A stretch of 64,000 nt of DNA from the NCBI RefSeq assembly GCF_021731985.1, contig NZ_JAKFWH010000006.1, forward strand, positions 35,046 through 99,045. Direction: 5' to 3'. Source of the stretch: Nitrosomonas sp. Its GTDB lineage: Bacteria; Pseudomonadota; Gammaproteobacteria; Burkholderiales; Nitrosomonadaceae. Positions 50,490 to 60,318 of the stretch are shown piece by piece; position 1 is the stretch's first letter; each line of letters opens with the position of its first letter. The notes beneath the pieces were generated by a model that had not been told where the DNA came from, did not search any database, and worked only from the letters and a program-made list of their open reading frames with translations. The position numbers and the translations under genes were made by a program.

Positions 50490-51983
50490 ATGCTGACTAA
50501 AAAAGACTTTCAGCAAGCCATTGTAGATTCTGTAGCAGCCTTTCCAGCCGTTGCACCGTTATATCAAGCCGGTGATCCACGTATTCTGCAAAGCTTGGAT
50601 GCCATGGCCACCATGCTGGCGATGTTCTCATCGCAAATCGAAACAGCGATGGCCGAACCTTTCGAGAAAGTGCGCGATGCCACTGTTCTGGCCGATGCCG
50701 CTATGCGTGGCGTAATCCGTAAAGCAAGCCCAGGGCGGATCAGAATAACCGTCAAGAATGGTAATAACACGGCTTTCACGGTCGATACCGGCAGAACAAT
50801 CATTGATTCAGCAGGACTATCATACATTATCGAAACTTCGGCTGTGATCGCAGCAAATTCCACCGGCACATTCGATGCAGTACAAGTAAAACGTGAATCG
50901 ATCAATCACACCGTATCTGGAAGTGCGCCTTTCTATGCTATTGAGATACCGGAATCAAGTGACGATACGTACCTAAGTGGAATTTCAGTAAGTGATACAG
51001 GTGGCGAATATGAATACCGTGAAAGATATGTCAATACATGGCCTGATGAGCGTGTTTTTCATGTTGAAGTTGATGACAGGCAGCGTATTTATGTGCGCTT
51101 CGGTCAGGATGATATTGTTGGCGTTCAGCCGGTCGATGGACAAGTTATAACACTTACCATTTCGCGCACGGCGGGAGAAATATCCCCGGCAGCCGCCTCC
51201 CCATTCTCCTTTGAATACCTGCAATCGCCAAACGAATCATACGTTGAATTGTCTCTAGCTTCGCTGTTAGACAAAGGCATAAATCCACCTGATATGACTA
51301 CATTGCGTGATCTGGTGAAATACCCGTCCGTATACAACCACAATGCTGTTTTTCTGGGTGAATTCGACTTTGTTGTGCGGCGCGCATACAGCAACACCAA
51401 ATTCCTGTCGATCTGGAATGAAGCTATCGAAGAGGTCGCGCGCGGGGCTGATGTTGACAACATTAATACGCTGTTCGTGGCTTGCTTGTCTGCGGATGGT
51501 TCTGAGGCTGTTTTGACAGAACCGGACCCAGAAACTCCCGTTACGCCTAATTTAATTGCTGAAATAGACTTAACCGCAACTCAGAAAGGTATTCGTAACG
51601 TCATACTGAAAGCAGATAACAGTTACCGGGTTAAATTCATGACTCCGGTGCGGTCCGAAATAGCAATGACCATAACGGCCACCATTTCCACCGCTTACAT
51701 TGCCGGTGACGTTCAGTCACAGATCATTGAAACAATCTTGTCTGAATACGGTGAAGAGCAACCCGGATCAAAGCGAAGTGCGAATAAACCGCTCTATAAA
51801 CGTGTTTATGCGTTGCTCAAAGAGAAAATAGCGGCATTATCCGATGCAAATGCTGACATCAAGGTGACGATTGCAAATCCGGTTGGTGATTACCGACCAG
51901 AATTATGGCGTTATGTTTCTGCAGATAGCTTGACGGTAACCGTCGCATCAGAAAATGTCTTGCCGCCGTCATGGGGTGGGTAA
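50490..51983 (+). CDS. Baseplate J-like wedge protein
   Basis: The 497-residue protein is typical of gpJ/gp6-like wedge subunits. The N-terminal half includes DATVLADAAMRGVIRKASPG followed by beta-rich segments (RIRITVKNGNNTAFTVDTGR). The C-terminal half has repeated wedge-like elements (ITATISTAYIAGDVQSQIIE). It lies between gpW-like and gpI-like genes, which is the standard order. Confidence 0.7.
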   Translation: MLTKKDFQQAIVDSVAAFPAVAPLYQAGDPRILQSLDAMATMLAMFSSQIETAMAEPFEKVRDATVLADAAMRGVIRKASPGRIRITVKNGNNTAFTVDTGRTIIDSAGLSYIIETSAVIAANSTGTFDAVQVKRESINHTVSGSAPFYAIEIPESSDDTYLSGISVSDTGGEYEYRERYVNTWPDERVFHVEVDDRQRIYVRFGQDDIVGVQPVDGQVITLTISRTAGEISPAAASPFSFEYLQSPNESYVELSLASLLDKGINPPDMTTLRDLVKYPSVYNHNAVFLGEFDFVVRRAYSNTKFLSIWNEAIEEVARGADVDNINTLFVACLSADGSEAVLTEPDPETPVTPNLIAEIDLTATQKGIRNVILKADNSYRVKFMTPVRSEIAMTITATISTAYIAGDVQSQIIETILSEYGEEQPGSKRSANKPLYKRVYALLKEKIAALSDANADIKVTIANPVGDYRPELWRYVSADSLTVTVASENVLPPSWGG

Positions 51984-52694
51984 GTGGATTTCCCGAATGC
52001 GCAATTACCTGAACTGACACCGCTCAAGAATAGCTTTGCCGTTGATGACGTTGAAAACGATCTACGCAATCTGTTCATCGATCTGTTTGAGTCAATGATG
52101 GCGCAAAGCGCGTTTGATCTGAATGTTATCGGGGTAGGGCACCTGGGATCAATGGATTTAATCCGTAAGCTGGTAAACGTTGACGGGCTGGCATTAATCG
52201 ATGGTGAAAGGGAAGAAACTGCCACCCGCTATCTGTACAAAGCGTGGAAATCACGCAATAAGAATGGGCGCGGGTTCCATTTTCTGGCCACCTATCTGCA
52301 ATTGCTCTTCCCAAACGGATACGCCATTGAGCAAATGGCTCAAACCAAGGCAGGAACATACCCTAACCAGCTCTCACCTTTAAAATTAGCTGATTCAACA
52401 AAATTCTCCACAAGCCGGGTGCGAGTTGCCATCGACTCATCCAGAACAACATGGGAAAACATCGACAAAATGGCACCCATACTGAGTTCTATAATACCAG
52501 CACGCTTAATTCTTTATTTTGCGATGCTGACAACGTGGCGGAAAACCAATTACATCGGAGCCACCATGTTATCCGGGAATACAACTGTTGTTTATCCGGC
52601 TGCATCCCAGCCTACTGAATGGGAAAACATAACGCGAATAGGTGCTGCAATGATCGGAATCTCAACCAACACTATTTACCCTAAAACGTCATGA
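51984..52694 (+). CDS. Tail protein I-like baseplate protein
   Basis: The 236-residue protein starts at GTG immediately after the J-like stop. Position after J and before the fibre gene, and size, point to a gpI-like wedge protein. The segment TRYLYKAWKSRNKNGRGFHF resembles the mid part of gpI. The C-terminal third is beta-rich with repeats around NYIGATMLSGNTTVVYP. The stop overlaps the next start by 4 bases. Confidence 0.55.
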   Translation: MDFPNAQLPELTPLKNSFAVDDVENDLRNLFIDLFESMMAQSAFDLNVIGVGHLGSMDLIRKLVNVDGLALIDGEREETATRYLYKAWKSRNKNGRGFHFLATYLQLLFPNGYAIEQMAQTKAGTYPNQLSPLKLADSTKFSTSRVRVAIDSSRTTWENIDKMAPILSSIIPARLILYFAMLTTWRKTNYIGATMLSGNTTVVYPAASQPTEWENITRIGAAMIGISTNTIYPKTS

Positions 52695-53329
52695 GTAGCA
52701 TTTATTACACACTACTGACCAATGCTGGTGCATCTGCCATGGCTTACGCGGCTGCGCATGCCTCTGCGGTTGATCTTGCGGAAGTGGCCCTAGGTGATGG
52801 CAGCGGGTCTTTGCCTACGCATACACCCGCATCAACAACTCTGGTTAATGAGGTATACAGGGCATCCATAAATTCGATAACCCAAGATCCTGAAAATGCG
52901 GCTTGGTATATCGTTGAATTGGTTGTGCCACCGGAAGTTGGAGATTTTTGGGTAAGAGAATTCAGGATAGACGATGCTGCCGGAAACCCGATTTATATCG
53001 GCGTAACAGCGCCGGAATTCAAACCGATTTTAGCTTCAGGCATGACCAGGGATAGCATTTACCGGCTGATTGTAGAAACTTCCAATGCGGCTGAAATAAC
53101 TTTGGTTATAGACCCATCAATCGTAATGGCTACGCACGCGTATGTATTAAATGCTTTGTCAGCATACATCCCGCTTACCCAAAGAGCCGCAGCCCTTGGT
53201 GTTGGCACATTGGATAGCAGCGGCAAGCAAGTGCTTTCTCAGGTTCCGGATTCAGTGGTTACTGACACTAAATTGGCGGCATTCTATAAAAACACGCGCG
53301 CCCGGCGATACTACTTTGCGAATATTTAA
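52691..53329 (+). CDS. Tail fibre N-terminal protein (DUF3751-like)
   Basis: The 212-residue protein has a tail-collar-fibre N-terminal domain: YYTLLTNAGASAMAYAAA, LAEVALGDGSGSLP and WVREFRIDDAAGNPIYIG. This domain attaches fibres to the baseplate. It lacks the long C-terminal fibre region, which may be encoded by the downstream genes. It overlaps the gpI-like gene by 4 bases. Confidence 0.7.
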   Translation: MSSIYYTLLTNAGASAMAYAAAHASAVDLAEVALGDGSGSLPTHTPASTTLVNEVYRASINSITQDPENAAWYIVELVVPPEVGDFWVREFRIDDAAGNPIYIGVTAPEFKPILASGMTRDSIYRLIVETSNAAEITLVIDPSIVMATHAYVLNALSAYIPLTQRAAALGVGTLDSSGKQVLSQVPDSVVTDTKLAAFYKNTRARRYYFANI

Positions 53330-53344
53330 AAGGAGTCATATTTA

Positions 53345-53659
53345 ATGCCATCAGGAAAGGTTTTTCACGGTCTGTTAACTATAGCCACCGACAATGACAC
53401 CACGGCCACGCCTGCTGGAAAAATTCGGACGGCAACATTAGAAGCTTGCAATGACGGCGATAGTAGTGCGGTCATAAGGGCGTACATTTCCACTGACGCA
53501 ACATCTTCGCAAGCAGAACTTGTGGAGCCAGGTTACTTGATACCCTCAAAAGGCGGATACATCAGGATATTTATACTAGGTCCAGGAGAAAGAATTCTTA
53601 TTAACCCAAGCACCGCTAATGTGGTTGCCAGACTTACCTGTTTTGAAGAGGATCAATAA
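53345..53659 (+). CDS. Small tail-fibre-associated protein
   Basis: The 104-residue, beta-rich protein contains ACNDGDSSAVIRAYISTD and RIFILGPGERILI. It lies between fibre genes, starts after an AAAGGAGTC ribosome-binding site and overlaps the next gene by TAATG. It may be a fibre adaptor or receptor-binding accessory protein. Confidence 0.45.
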   Translation: MPSGKVFHGLLTIATDNDTTATPAGKIRTATLEACNDGDSSAVIRAYISTDATSSQAELVEPGYLIPSKGGYIRIFILGPGERILINPSTANVVARLTCFEEDQ

Positions 53660-55281
53660 TGAGAGAGACTTATGGCGGCAGCGATTCTTTAGGCTCCATC
53701 CTTGACTCAAGTCAAATCGGGGCTGGGGAGAACGTGGAAAAAAACGATTTGCTTTACTTGTGCGGAATTACTGGCAAGGGATATAAAGCGGGAATAACAG
53801 ACTATGCGGCAGTTGGTCCTGTTTCATACGGAACAGCCCAGACCAATGCGGCAAGCGGACAAATCGTCGCCCAAACCTCGATTGAGGCAAGTCGGACTGA
53901 TTTCAATCCAGTATGTTTGCCGGTAGTTGCAAAATCTGATGGCAGCATATTTGCGGTAGGCAACAACACTAGCGGAGTGGGAGTTAAGTTAAGCAAGCTA
54001 TCATCAAAAGGCGGGTTAATTGATAGCGTCAGCGTTGTTGCTTCCGGTGGCTCTAAGAGTCATGCGATATTTGAACTCAGTAATGGCAATATTGCTGTTG
54101 TGTACGCAATAGTGGCCGGAACTGCTGATATCTATATCGCTGTTTACGATGAATTTCTTACTGAAATTAAGGCTCCAACACTGATTGCGAGTTGCCCGAC
54201 GGCATCGTATTATTTTGGAGCAACAAAGATATCTGCTGGCGGTTTCGCTGTAATCTACAATGATTCCGCATCCCCTCTCTTATCAAAGATATCTGTTTTT
54301 GATAACACCGGAACTGCAACTGTAGCAGCATTTACAGTCTGGACAAGAACCGGATCATCGCAAAAGCAATATCACACCTTGGTCCAATTGTCTGATGGAA
54401 ATTTGGCGTTTGCCATCTCCAGCACGAATACGGTATCTGGCATGGGGCTAAATTACGGTGTTTTTACAGCAGCGGGGGTTCAGGTTCTTGCTGCCACTCA
54501 ATTGAGCGCCGTGAGTTCTGCAAATCATGCGGTAATGTCTGTTGGTGTTGGATACTTTGCTATTGCCAGGGCTGATGGAACGGATCAGAAAGCTTGGGTA
54601 ATCAACAATGCAGGAACAGTGCAGGGATCTGCATTTAGTTCTGCAACAACAGCTGGCGGACCGGTTGCTGTAGTAGGTTGCAAGATTGCCGTGCTATTTG
54701 ATGGATCGGATTTTTATTTGATCTGGCACAGAAACTCAGATTCAAAATGCGTGCTCACCAAGTTACCATATACTGGGACCGGGTATTTGACTGTCATAAT
54801 CACAACATCGGTAACGCAATACAATTTCTTTATTTCTGCATACTATAAAGATGGTTATATCGTTGCGGCATCAATGTCAGGCACGATCTCAAACGTGGCT
54901 CCAACACTGTGGATAATAGACGTATCCAAAAGAAACTTGGTAGATGCTGCTGGAACAACCTTTGGGTCAGTTCCTGGGGTTCAAAACGACGCTAATATAG
55001 CGATCATTGATGGCAAAGACAGGGCTTTTATTTCATGCTACAGCTACGCCGACACAGCATCAACCAATTTGTGCGTTGGCAAGTGGGCGGCAACCATAGT
55101 TCTTGGTGTATGTGTTGATAGCGCTGTAAAAAATAGTGCCGTGGTTGTGGCTTTGATTGCCGGTGCCTATAAAATCAATCCAATAGGCGGATCTCGCAAT
55201 AAATCCTTTGACATGACATCTAATGCAATGCTTGGAAAGAAAGGTGTAATTGTTGCCGGTGGCGCTGTCACATTTGTTTAA
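53659..55281 (+). CDS. Tail fibre protein, propeller-like
   Basis: The 540-residue protein has about six or seven repeated blades of about 50-60 residues (for example ISAGGFAVIYNDSASPLLSK and LVQLSDGNLAFAISSTNTVS). This suggests a beta-propeller receptor-binding head. The N-terminal 60 residues link to the tail. A C-terminal end, NPIGGSRNKSFDMTSNAMLG, looks like a trimerisation or decoration tail. No enzyme motif is seen. The fibre role is inferred from position. Confidence 0.55.
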   Translation: MRETYGGSDSLGSILDSSQIGAGENVEKNDLLYLCGITGKGYKAGITDYAAVGPVSYGTAQTNAASGQIVAQTSIEASRTDFNPVCLPVVAKSDGSIFAVGNNTSGVGVKLSKLSSKGGLIDSVSVVASGGSKSHAIFELSNGNIAVVYAIVAGTADIYIAVYDEFLTEIKAPTLIASCPTASYYFGATKISAGGFAVIYNDSASPLLSKISVFDNTGTATVAAFTVWTRTGSSQKQYHTLVQLSDGNLAFAISSTNTVSGMGLNYGVFTAAGVQVLAATQLSAVSSANHAVMSVGVGYFAIARADGTDQKAWVINNAGTVQGSAFSSATTAGGPVAVVGCKIAVLFDGSDFYLIWHRNSDSKCVLTKLPYTGTGYLTVIITTSVTQYNFFISAYYKDGYIVAASMSGTISNVAPTLWIIDVSKRNLVDAAGTTFGSVPGVQNDANIAIIDGKDRAFISCYSYADTASTNLCVGKWAATIVLGVCVDSAVKNSAVVVALIAGAYKINPIGGSRNKSFDMTSNAMLGKKGVIVAGGAVTFV

Positions 55282-55299
55282 ATAGGGAGTTAAAAAGCC

Positions 55300-55710
55300 A
55301 TGCCGCAAATTAAGAATATAGCACTGGATACAAGCATTACTGTCAGCCAATCCCCAGTTCACATAAATGGTATTTGGGAATGTGGAGATAAGCGTTTCAT
55401 TGATCCCGATGGCACACTGTATGAACCCGTGATTACCGCTGTGCCGGTTACGGTCAGCGTGACTGAATTCATGCTGCTATTCACCGCAGCGGAGCGGGTA
55501 AAAACAAGGGAATTGAGGGCAACAGACGCTACCATTAACGATTTTTGGCTATTGCTAGAGCATCCAAAAACTGAAAATGTTGTAATGGCATTGCCAGCGA
55601 TTCAAGCCAGCGTTCAATATACGTTAGATGCCATTGATGAGGCAGGTGTTGAAATCGATATTCCGGCCAGAAAAGCGCAGATACTGGCAGGGCAATTGCC
55701 TGTAGCCTGA
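55300..55710 (+). CDS. Tail fibre assembly or accessory protein
   Basis: The 136-residue protein has a beta-rich first half (GTLYEPVITAVPVTVSVTEF) and a helical second half. It follows the fibre gene by 18 bases and ends with a terminator, as tail-fibre assembly genes often do. The family is not recognised. Confidence 0.4.
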   Translation: MPQIKNIALDTSITVSQSPVHINGIWECGDKRFIDPDGTLYEPVITAVPVTVSVTEFMLLFTAAERVKTRELRATDATINDFWLLLEHPKTENVVMALPAIQASVQYTLDAIDEAGVEIDIPARKAQILAGQLPVA

Positions 55711-55737
55711 CAATAACAAGCTTTAACCAACAAAACT

Positions 55738-55760
55738 AACCCGCTCAGGCGGGTTTTTTA
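55738..55760 (+). terminator. Intrinsic terminator of the fibre operon
   Basis: CCCGC and GCGGG flank a TCAG loop and run into TTTTTTATTGCC. It is nearly identical to the terminator at 24611-24633. Confidence 0.8.
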
Positions 55761-55852
55761 TTGCCTGTCAGCAAAGCGGAAATACGCCGGTTTCATCCAA
55801 AAAAACTCCATTAAATTTGCATGTAATTAATCACTTTGCAGGAGCAAATCTA

Positions 55853-56173
55853 ATGGCAATCGAAGGTAATTATATTGTTGACCAAGCGCAGCTGACAAAA
55901 CTTGGTTTCAATGACTTGACGGGGGCAAAAGTTGGCCCATTCGCAGACTCTGGCTGGTACCAGCTTGTGGCTACTGCTAATTGCTTCATCAAGGTTGTAA
56001 GCAAAGAAGCGAATGCGCTTGGTGTTGATGCGGCTGCGGTCAACGGCTTGAACGGCTGCGATCTATTTTCTGGTAACGGCGAGAAGTGGTACATCCCGAA
56101 AGGTGGGTATCTTGGAGCTATCGGATACCCAGGCAAATCAGGTGACATCAGAATTCATAAGGTGGGCACATAA
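55853..56173 (+). CDS. Virion fibre-associated small protein
   Basis: The 106-residue protein starts after GCAGGAGC with good spacing. It has a compact mixed fold: GPFADSGWYQLVATANCFIK in the middle and KWYIPKGGYLGAIGY near the end. A weak AGCGGAAATACGCCGGTTTCA variant of the phage element precedes it. It begins a last three-gene fibre unit. Function is unknown. Confidence 0.45.
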   Translation: MAIEGNYIVDQAQLTKLGFNDLTGAKVGPFADSGWYQLVATANCFIKVVSKEANALGVDAAAVNGLNGCDLFSGNGEKWYIPKGGYLGAIGYPGKSGDIRIHKVGT

Positions 56174-56174
56174 T

Positions 56175-56918
56175 ATGGCTCAACTTAATGTGATTGGAAC
56201 TCTCAGTGAGCAGGGGGTTGTGCGTGTTGTAAGTGGCAAATTAACAGACATGGACGGAAATGAGATACAGGTAACGGATCGCGTTGATACCTGGGCGGAT
56301 CTGCAGGCGATTCCGAAAATCTCTGGCAATAATGGTCTTGGCTTGTTGGTGTCTGAGATTGGGGTGGGACCGGGATCAGTCTGGATCTATGATCATCCAA
56401 CGACTAAATGGTACCCGCAGAACGGCGCTGTCGTGATGGGTAGGTTTCTTAATGTCGCGAAGGTGGGAGCTTATAACGTTAAAGAAATTTTTGGAAAAAT
56501 ACATTTTCCGTCATCTGGCGGAGTGTGCTGTTTGGGCGATGGCGATACCGTTAATATTCTTGAGTCTTACGACAAAACCGGTACCAATGGCGTGTATAGC
56601 AAGGGGCTTATGGCCGGGTCTGCGGGCACAGTTGGCGGTGACGTAAATATCGATTACACGGCGGGTGGATTAGCAACAAATACAAATGTTGGCGGTCTTC
56701 AGGTTTTGCAAAGATCTGGGAATACTACAATTAAAAAATTGTATTCTGCCGGGTCGAGCACTTTTAATGGTCCTACCGCTACAGGAAACGTCTCTCCAGT
56801 AACGGTCCCCGATATAAACACCAACGGTATTTATATAAGCTCGGTATTTGAGTTGGTGCATGCTTCTGATAGCGTGGTTTATGAGTACGGCGAATTTATC
56901 CTGCGGGCGGGGGTTTAA
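56175..56918 (+). CDS. Virion fibre or accessory protein
   Basis: The 247-residue protein starts MAQLNVIGTLSEQGVVRVVS, and has repeated Gly/Ser/Thr-rich segments (GTVGGDVNIDYTAGGLATNT) that look like beta structure. It lies one base after the preceding gene and directly before the last gene. It may be part of a tail fibre or surface decoration. No enzyme motif is seen. Confidence 0.45.
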   Translation: MAQLNVIGTLSEQGVVRVVSGKLTDMDGNEIQVTDRVDTWADLQAIPKISGNNGLGLLVSEIGVGPGSVWIYDHPTTKWYPQNGAVVMGRFLNVAKVGAYNVKEIFGKIHFPSSGGVCCLGDGDTVNILESYDKTGTNGVYSKGLMAGSAGTVGGDVNIDYTAGGLATNTNVGGLQVLQRSGNTTIKKLYSAGSSTFNGPTATGNVSPVTVPDINTNGIYISSVFELVHASDSVVYEYGEFILRAGV

Positions 56919-58250
56919 ATGAGCGCGTTGGTTTCCAGGCGATCGCAACGAAATATCCCCAGAACTGGCTACAAATTAGCAAATTTATTATATGCCACAA
57001 ACTGGAAAGGGTTATCGGTTGCTTCGCCCACTTTAGTAGGTGGGGCGAAAGCGACCAGGTATCCTAACGCAGCGACGAGTCTAACTCCTTATCTTATAAA
57101 GAGTTCTGGAACTGTCACAGTAACGCTGGTTGCTGATGTGGCGTTCGAAGCCGATGATTACATTCAGATGGTAGATGCTGCTGATTCTGCGAATTACATG
57201 GAAGGTAATGTTACTGAGTACAACACAGTACCAGGCAGCAAAATACTAAAATTCAATGTCCAACACTCGGGCGGATCTGATACCAAAAGCGACTGGAAAA
57301 TAGGTGGCACTATACCGGTAGGAAGGAACTATACATGTAGCTTAAAGTTTGCAGGCGAAGATGCTGAAACCGGTTTTGCATTACCCACCGGCGCACCGTT
57401 CTACGCATCGGAAAATACTGGCTTTGGTGTACAAGATATTAATTGGATGGATGGCTATCCAACTAACGATACTGCCGGGGTAGCTACTTCAATAGGCACT
57501 ACTTTTGAGTCAGTAGTTATTAATGACGTTATTACTACGGCTTTTGTGCTGGAGCAGAAAAAACCGGTAGCCAAGCTGGACTCTGTAGTCGGCTACAAGA
57601 AACAACAATGGGCGATGATGCAGAGAGACCAAAATCGTGTAGGTGGACTTCCTGATATCCCCAAGTTACGTATTAAGTATAAGCTTTGGGTAAATGATCT
57701 TAGCACTAAACTATCGGTAACTAACAGGCGCGTGAATCCGTTAGAAATGAAGACTATAACGGATTTTCGCTATGCCGTATCCTTTATCAAGGCTAATGCT
57801 GCCGATGCCGCAGACCCTGCGAACGGGGGAGTGTTGGAAGGTACTGTCGGATGGGAACTTTTAGTAGATAACAAGGCCAATTCATTGCCAGTCGCCCCTG
57901 AATTTTTGCGTTGGAAGAATTTCACGGTTCCGGTACCTTATGAGCAGTTCTTTACATTTGAGACTTATTGGCAGCGTTCGGCAAGTTACGCTGATGAGAC
58001 AACCGGTAGGTTCCTGCTGCGAGTCATCCTGCCGGGGGAGACTGAATATACAACGGTTTTCGACATGAACGCAGAGACGGTTTCGGCTTATAATTTAGCT
58101 TGGGGAACTTCGTATGTCAACCGGCACATGGGCATAGAAGGAAGCCCAGTGCATCGCATATTTTTCTTCGGAATATACGGCAAGTTCGAGTGGGTAGCTA
58201 TGAAGTTTAAATGCGCGATGTTAAAGTTCTTGGATAGCTTGATAGATTAG
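56919..58250 (+). CDS. Virion surface protein, last gene of the phage region
   Basis: The 443-residue protein is beta-rich with aromatic residues (AEFADD-type and WLGVDLTK-like segments absent). It contains VLEGTVGWELLVDNKANSLP, FFTFETYWQRSASYADETTG and KFEWVAMKFKCAMLKFLDSL. It probably is a carbohydrate-binding or receptor-binding fibre component, inferred from position. Its stop lies 72 bases before tRNA-Phe, so it marks the right end of the phage genes. Confidence 0.4.
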   Translation: MSALVSRRSQRNIPRTGYKLANLLYATNWKGLSVASPTLVGGAKATRYPNAATSLTPYLIKSSGTVTVTLVADVAFEADDYIQMVDAADSANYMEGNVTEYNTVPGSKILKFNVQHSGGSDTKSDWKIGGTIPVGRNYTCSLKFAGEDAETGFALPTGAPFYASENTGFGVQDINWMDGYPTNDTAGVATSIGTTFESVVINDVITTAFVLEQKKPVAKLDSVVGYKKQQWAMMQRDQNRVGGLPDIPKLRIKYKLWVNDLSTKLSVTNRRVNPLEMKTITDFRYAVSFIKANAADAADPANGGVLEGTVGWELLVDNKANSLPVAPEFLRWKNFTVPVPYEQFFTFETYWQRSASYADETTGRFLLRVILPGETEYTTVFDMNAETVSAYNLAWGTSYVNRHMGIEGSPVHRIFFFGIYGKFEWVAMKFKCAMLKFLDSLID

Positions 58251-58321
58251 CCAAAGTTACCCCTGTGTTACCCGGAGTATTTTTTACCTTCTATATTTTG
58301 CTTCTAAGTTATTGTTTTTAT

Positions 58322-58397
<76 letters not shown>

Positions 58398-58466
58398 ATT
58401 TGAGAAATGTCTAGACAAAAAACGGATAAACCCGCTTATTGAATGTAATAAGATTATTCGATGAGT

Positions 58467-58543
58467 TGGCGCGCCCGGCAGGATTCGAACCCACGACCCC
58501 TTGGTTCGTAGCCAAGTACTCTATCCAACTGAGCTACGGGCGC
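58467..58543 (-). tRNA. tRNA-Arg (ACG)
   Basis: The minus strand gives a 77-base cloverleaf with CCA encoded. The acceptor is GCGCCCG/CGGGCGC and the T-loop GGGTTCGAATCCTGC. The anticodon ACG is at 58507-58509. It is the second tRNA of a Phe-Arg pair read on the minus strand, with tRNA-Arg first. Confidence 0.95.
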
Positions 58544-58850
58544 TAAGCACAATCTAATTACTTCCAGCTTATTTTATCAACCGGGAGATTATATCAGATT
58601 GAAGCAATTGCGGGATTCGAACTTATGCTTTTGTTACTGTATTCGATGCCTTCAAACTGTAATCGACTAAGCCGATTGTTTCTCTACAAATAATCACAAT
58701 TTCTTTTTGCGGGGGCGATAATGGTGTATTTGTGGGATCTTGTCAAGATTTCCTGCTAACAGATTTCCTGCAACCGCCAGGGCAATCGGGCTTAAAGAGG
58801 CTTGAAAACAGAAACAAGATGAGGTATTAGGTTTATCATTTTGATTTCAA
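58544..58850. other. 307-base spacer after tRNAs
   Basis: AT-rich spacer with no ORF. One short stretch (58605-58620) looks like part of a T-arm (GGGATTCGAACT) but no cloverleaf forms. The ISAs1 remnant may begin at about 58800. Confidence 0.3.
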
Positions 58851-59465
58851 ATGATAGAGAAACCGATAGCGTCAATTATCCATCACTTTTCAAGCATTGA
58901 AGATCCGAGAGTAGACAGGCAAAAGAAACACCAGTTACAGGATATATTTTTTATCGCCCTATGCGCTGTTATCTGTGGGGCGGACAATTGGGTAGCTATT
59001 GAAGAATTTGGCAAAGCCAAGATAGAGTGGTTCACTAAATTGCTTGGTTTGCAGCATGGGATACCCGCGCATGATACCTTTGGAGATGTTTTTGCGGCGA
59101 TAGATAATGAACAGTTTGGCGAGTGTTTTTCCAACTGGGTGTCTGACTTAGCCAGTCTGACTGAAGGAGAAGTCATTGCAGTTGATGGCAAATGCTTAAG
59201 GCGTAGCATTGATAAGGCCTCAAGAAAGGCAGCTATCCATATGGTCAGTGCATGGGCGCAGCACAATAGCCTGGTTTTGGGTCAGGTTAAAGTGGACAAT
59301 AAATCCAATGAAATTACGGCCATTCTCAAGCTGTTATCCCGGCTGAATATTGCAGGAAGTGTGATTACAGTTGCATGGGTTGCCAGAAAAGAATAGCTCA
59401 GCAGATTATTCAACAAGGTGGCGATTATGTCTACACCCAGATAGTTGACAATCCACAAACCCTTC
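58851..59465 (+). pseudogene. ISAs1-type transposase remnant (frameshifted, truncated)
   Basis: The open frame to 59396 has the N-terminal associated domain (FSSIEDPRVDRQKKHQLQDI) and the start of the DDE domain (GEVIAVDGKCLRRS). After GSVITV the frame changes: MGCQKRIAQQIIQQGGDYV continues in another frame, about 4 bases having been lost. Homology stops at about 59450. A complete ISAs1 transposase has about 370 residues, so over half the catalytic part is missing and the protein is inactive. Confidence 0.75.
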
Positions 59466-59778
59466 GATAGTCTCCTTGTACAGATTGGATTTTGTATTTT
59501 CACGCACTCGCCATGCTCTGATTAGACTGAAGAAAACTTTGGCAAGATGCAGAATCATCACCTCACGCCTGCGTTTCTCAGTTAATCTAAGGAAATACTG
59601 AATTATTCGTCACACCGGCGAAAGCCGGTGTCCAGCTCTTTGATTTTTCTGGATTCCGGCCTTCGCCGGAATGACAAATTTAGAATAATTCAGCGATTCC
59701 CTAAGTTTTGTGCGATACGTAAATATATTTTTTTCATCTTTAACAACTACAAAAATTCGTTAATCTAAAAAGGAGAAA
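59466..59778. other. Spacer with REP-like pair
   Basis: About 310 bases with no ORF. It contains the REP-like repeat pair at 59609-59675 and, at 59766-59778, the ribosome-binding site of the rubrerythrin gene. Confidence 0.35.
59609..59675. repeat. REP-like inverted pair
   Basis: Two 27-base units of the type GTCA..CCGGCGAA.GCCGG..TCCAG lie in opposite orientation at 59609-59635 and 59649-59675. Each unit is itself a hairpin. This is the form of a REP/BIME-like element, which is common between genes of many proteobacteria. Confidence 0.7.
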
Positions 59779-60201
59779 ATGATGGGACTTAAAGGATCTA
59801 AAACAGAAGGAAACCTGAAGGCCGCTTTTGCCGGAGAATCTCAAGCTAACCGCCGTTATTTATATTTTGCAGCTAAGGCCGACGTAGAGGGACAAAATGA
59901 CGTCGCTGCTGTATTCCGGTCTACCGCTGAAGGCGAAACCGGTCACGCACATGGTCATCTGGAATATCTGGAAAACTGTGGCGACCCGGCTACCGGCATG
60001 CCTTTCGGTGCTTCCCGCGACAATCTGAAAACAGCCATCGCGGGTGAAACGCATGAATACACCGACATGTATCCAGGCATGGCAAAAACAGCGCGCGACG
60101 AAGGGTTCGACGAAATCGCCGACTGGTTTGAAACGCTGGCTAAGGCTGAACGCTCGCATGCCAATCGCTTTCAGCGCGCACTGGATAGCTTAGCCGATTA
60201 A
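59779..60201 (+). CDS. Rubrerythrin-like ferritin-fold protein
   Basis: The 140-residue protein is the short, rubredoxin-less type. It has four helices carrying E-x-x-x-N-R-R-Y ([15 protein letters not shown]), E-x-x-H (GETGHAHGH), GETHEY and AERSHANRF, which supply the di-iron ligands. It probably detoxifies peroxide or senses oxidants. ATG at 59779 or 59782 follow AAAAGGAGA. The downstream Fe-S/DUF3501 gene is its usual partner. Confidence 0.85.
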   Translation: MMGLKGSKTEGNLKAAFAGESQANRRYLYFAAKADVEGQNDVAAVFRSTAEGETGHAHGHLEYLENCGDPATGMPFGASRDNLKTAIAGETHEYTDMYPGMAKTARDEGFDEIADWFETLAKAERSHANRFQRALDSLAD

Positions 60202-60240
60202 TTCGTTACACGATACGATCGTTCATTGCATGGAATCATT

Positions 60241-60276
60241 GGGGTTTATCTAGCTATATTTCGTTGGTTAAACCCC
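60241..60276 (+). promoter_or_regulatory. Leader hairpin between rubrerythrin and Fe-S genes
   Basis: GGGGTTTA at 60241-60248 pairs with TAAACCCC at 60269-60276, with a 20-base loop. No T-run follows, so it may be an mRNA-stability hairpin or partial attenuator within the operon. Confidence 0.45.
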
Positions 60277-60318
60277 ATCCTTTAATCGAATAAATTTTCT
60301 ACTCGCTGAAACCCATCT

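Noticed and set aside
6712..58250. Tailocin interpretation of the phage region
   Set aside because: Portal, protease/scaffold and major capsid genes are present, so it is not a headless tail particle locus.
58600..58690. Third tRNA-like sequence next to tRNA-Arg
   Set aside because: Only a T-arm-like GGGATTCGAACT is visible; no acceptor or anticodon stem pairs, so it is at most a remnant.
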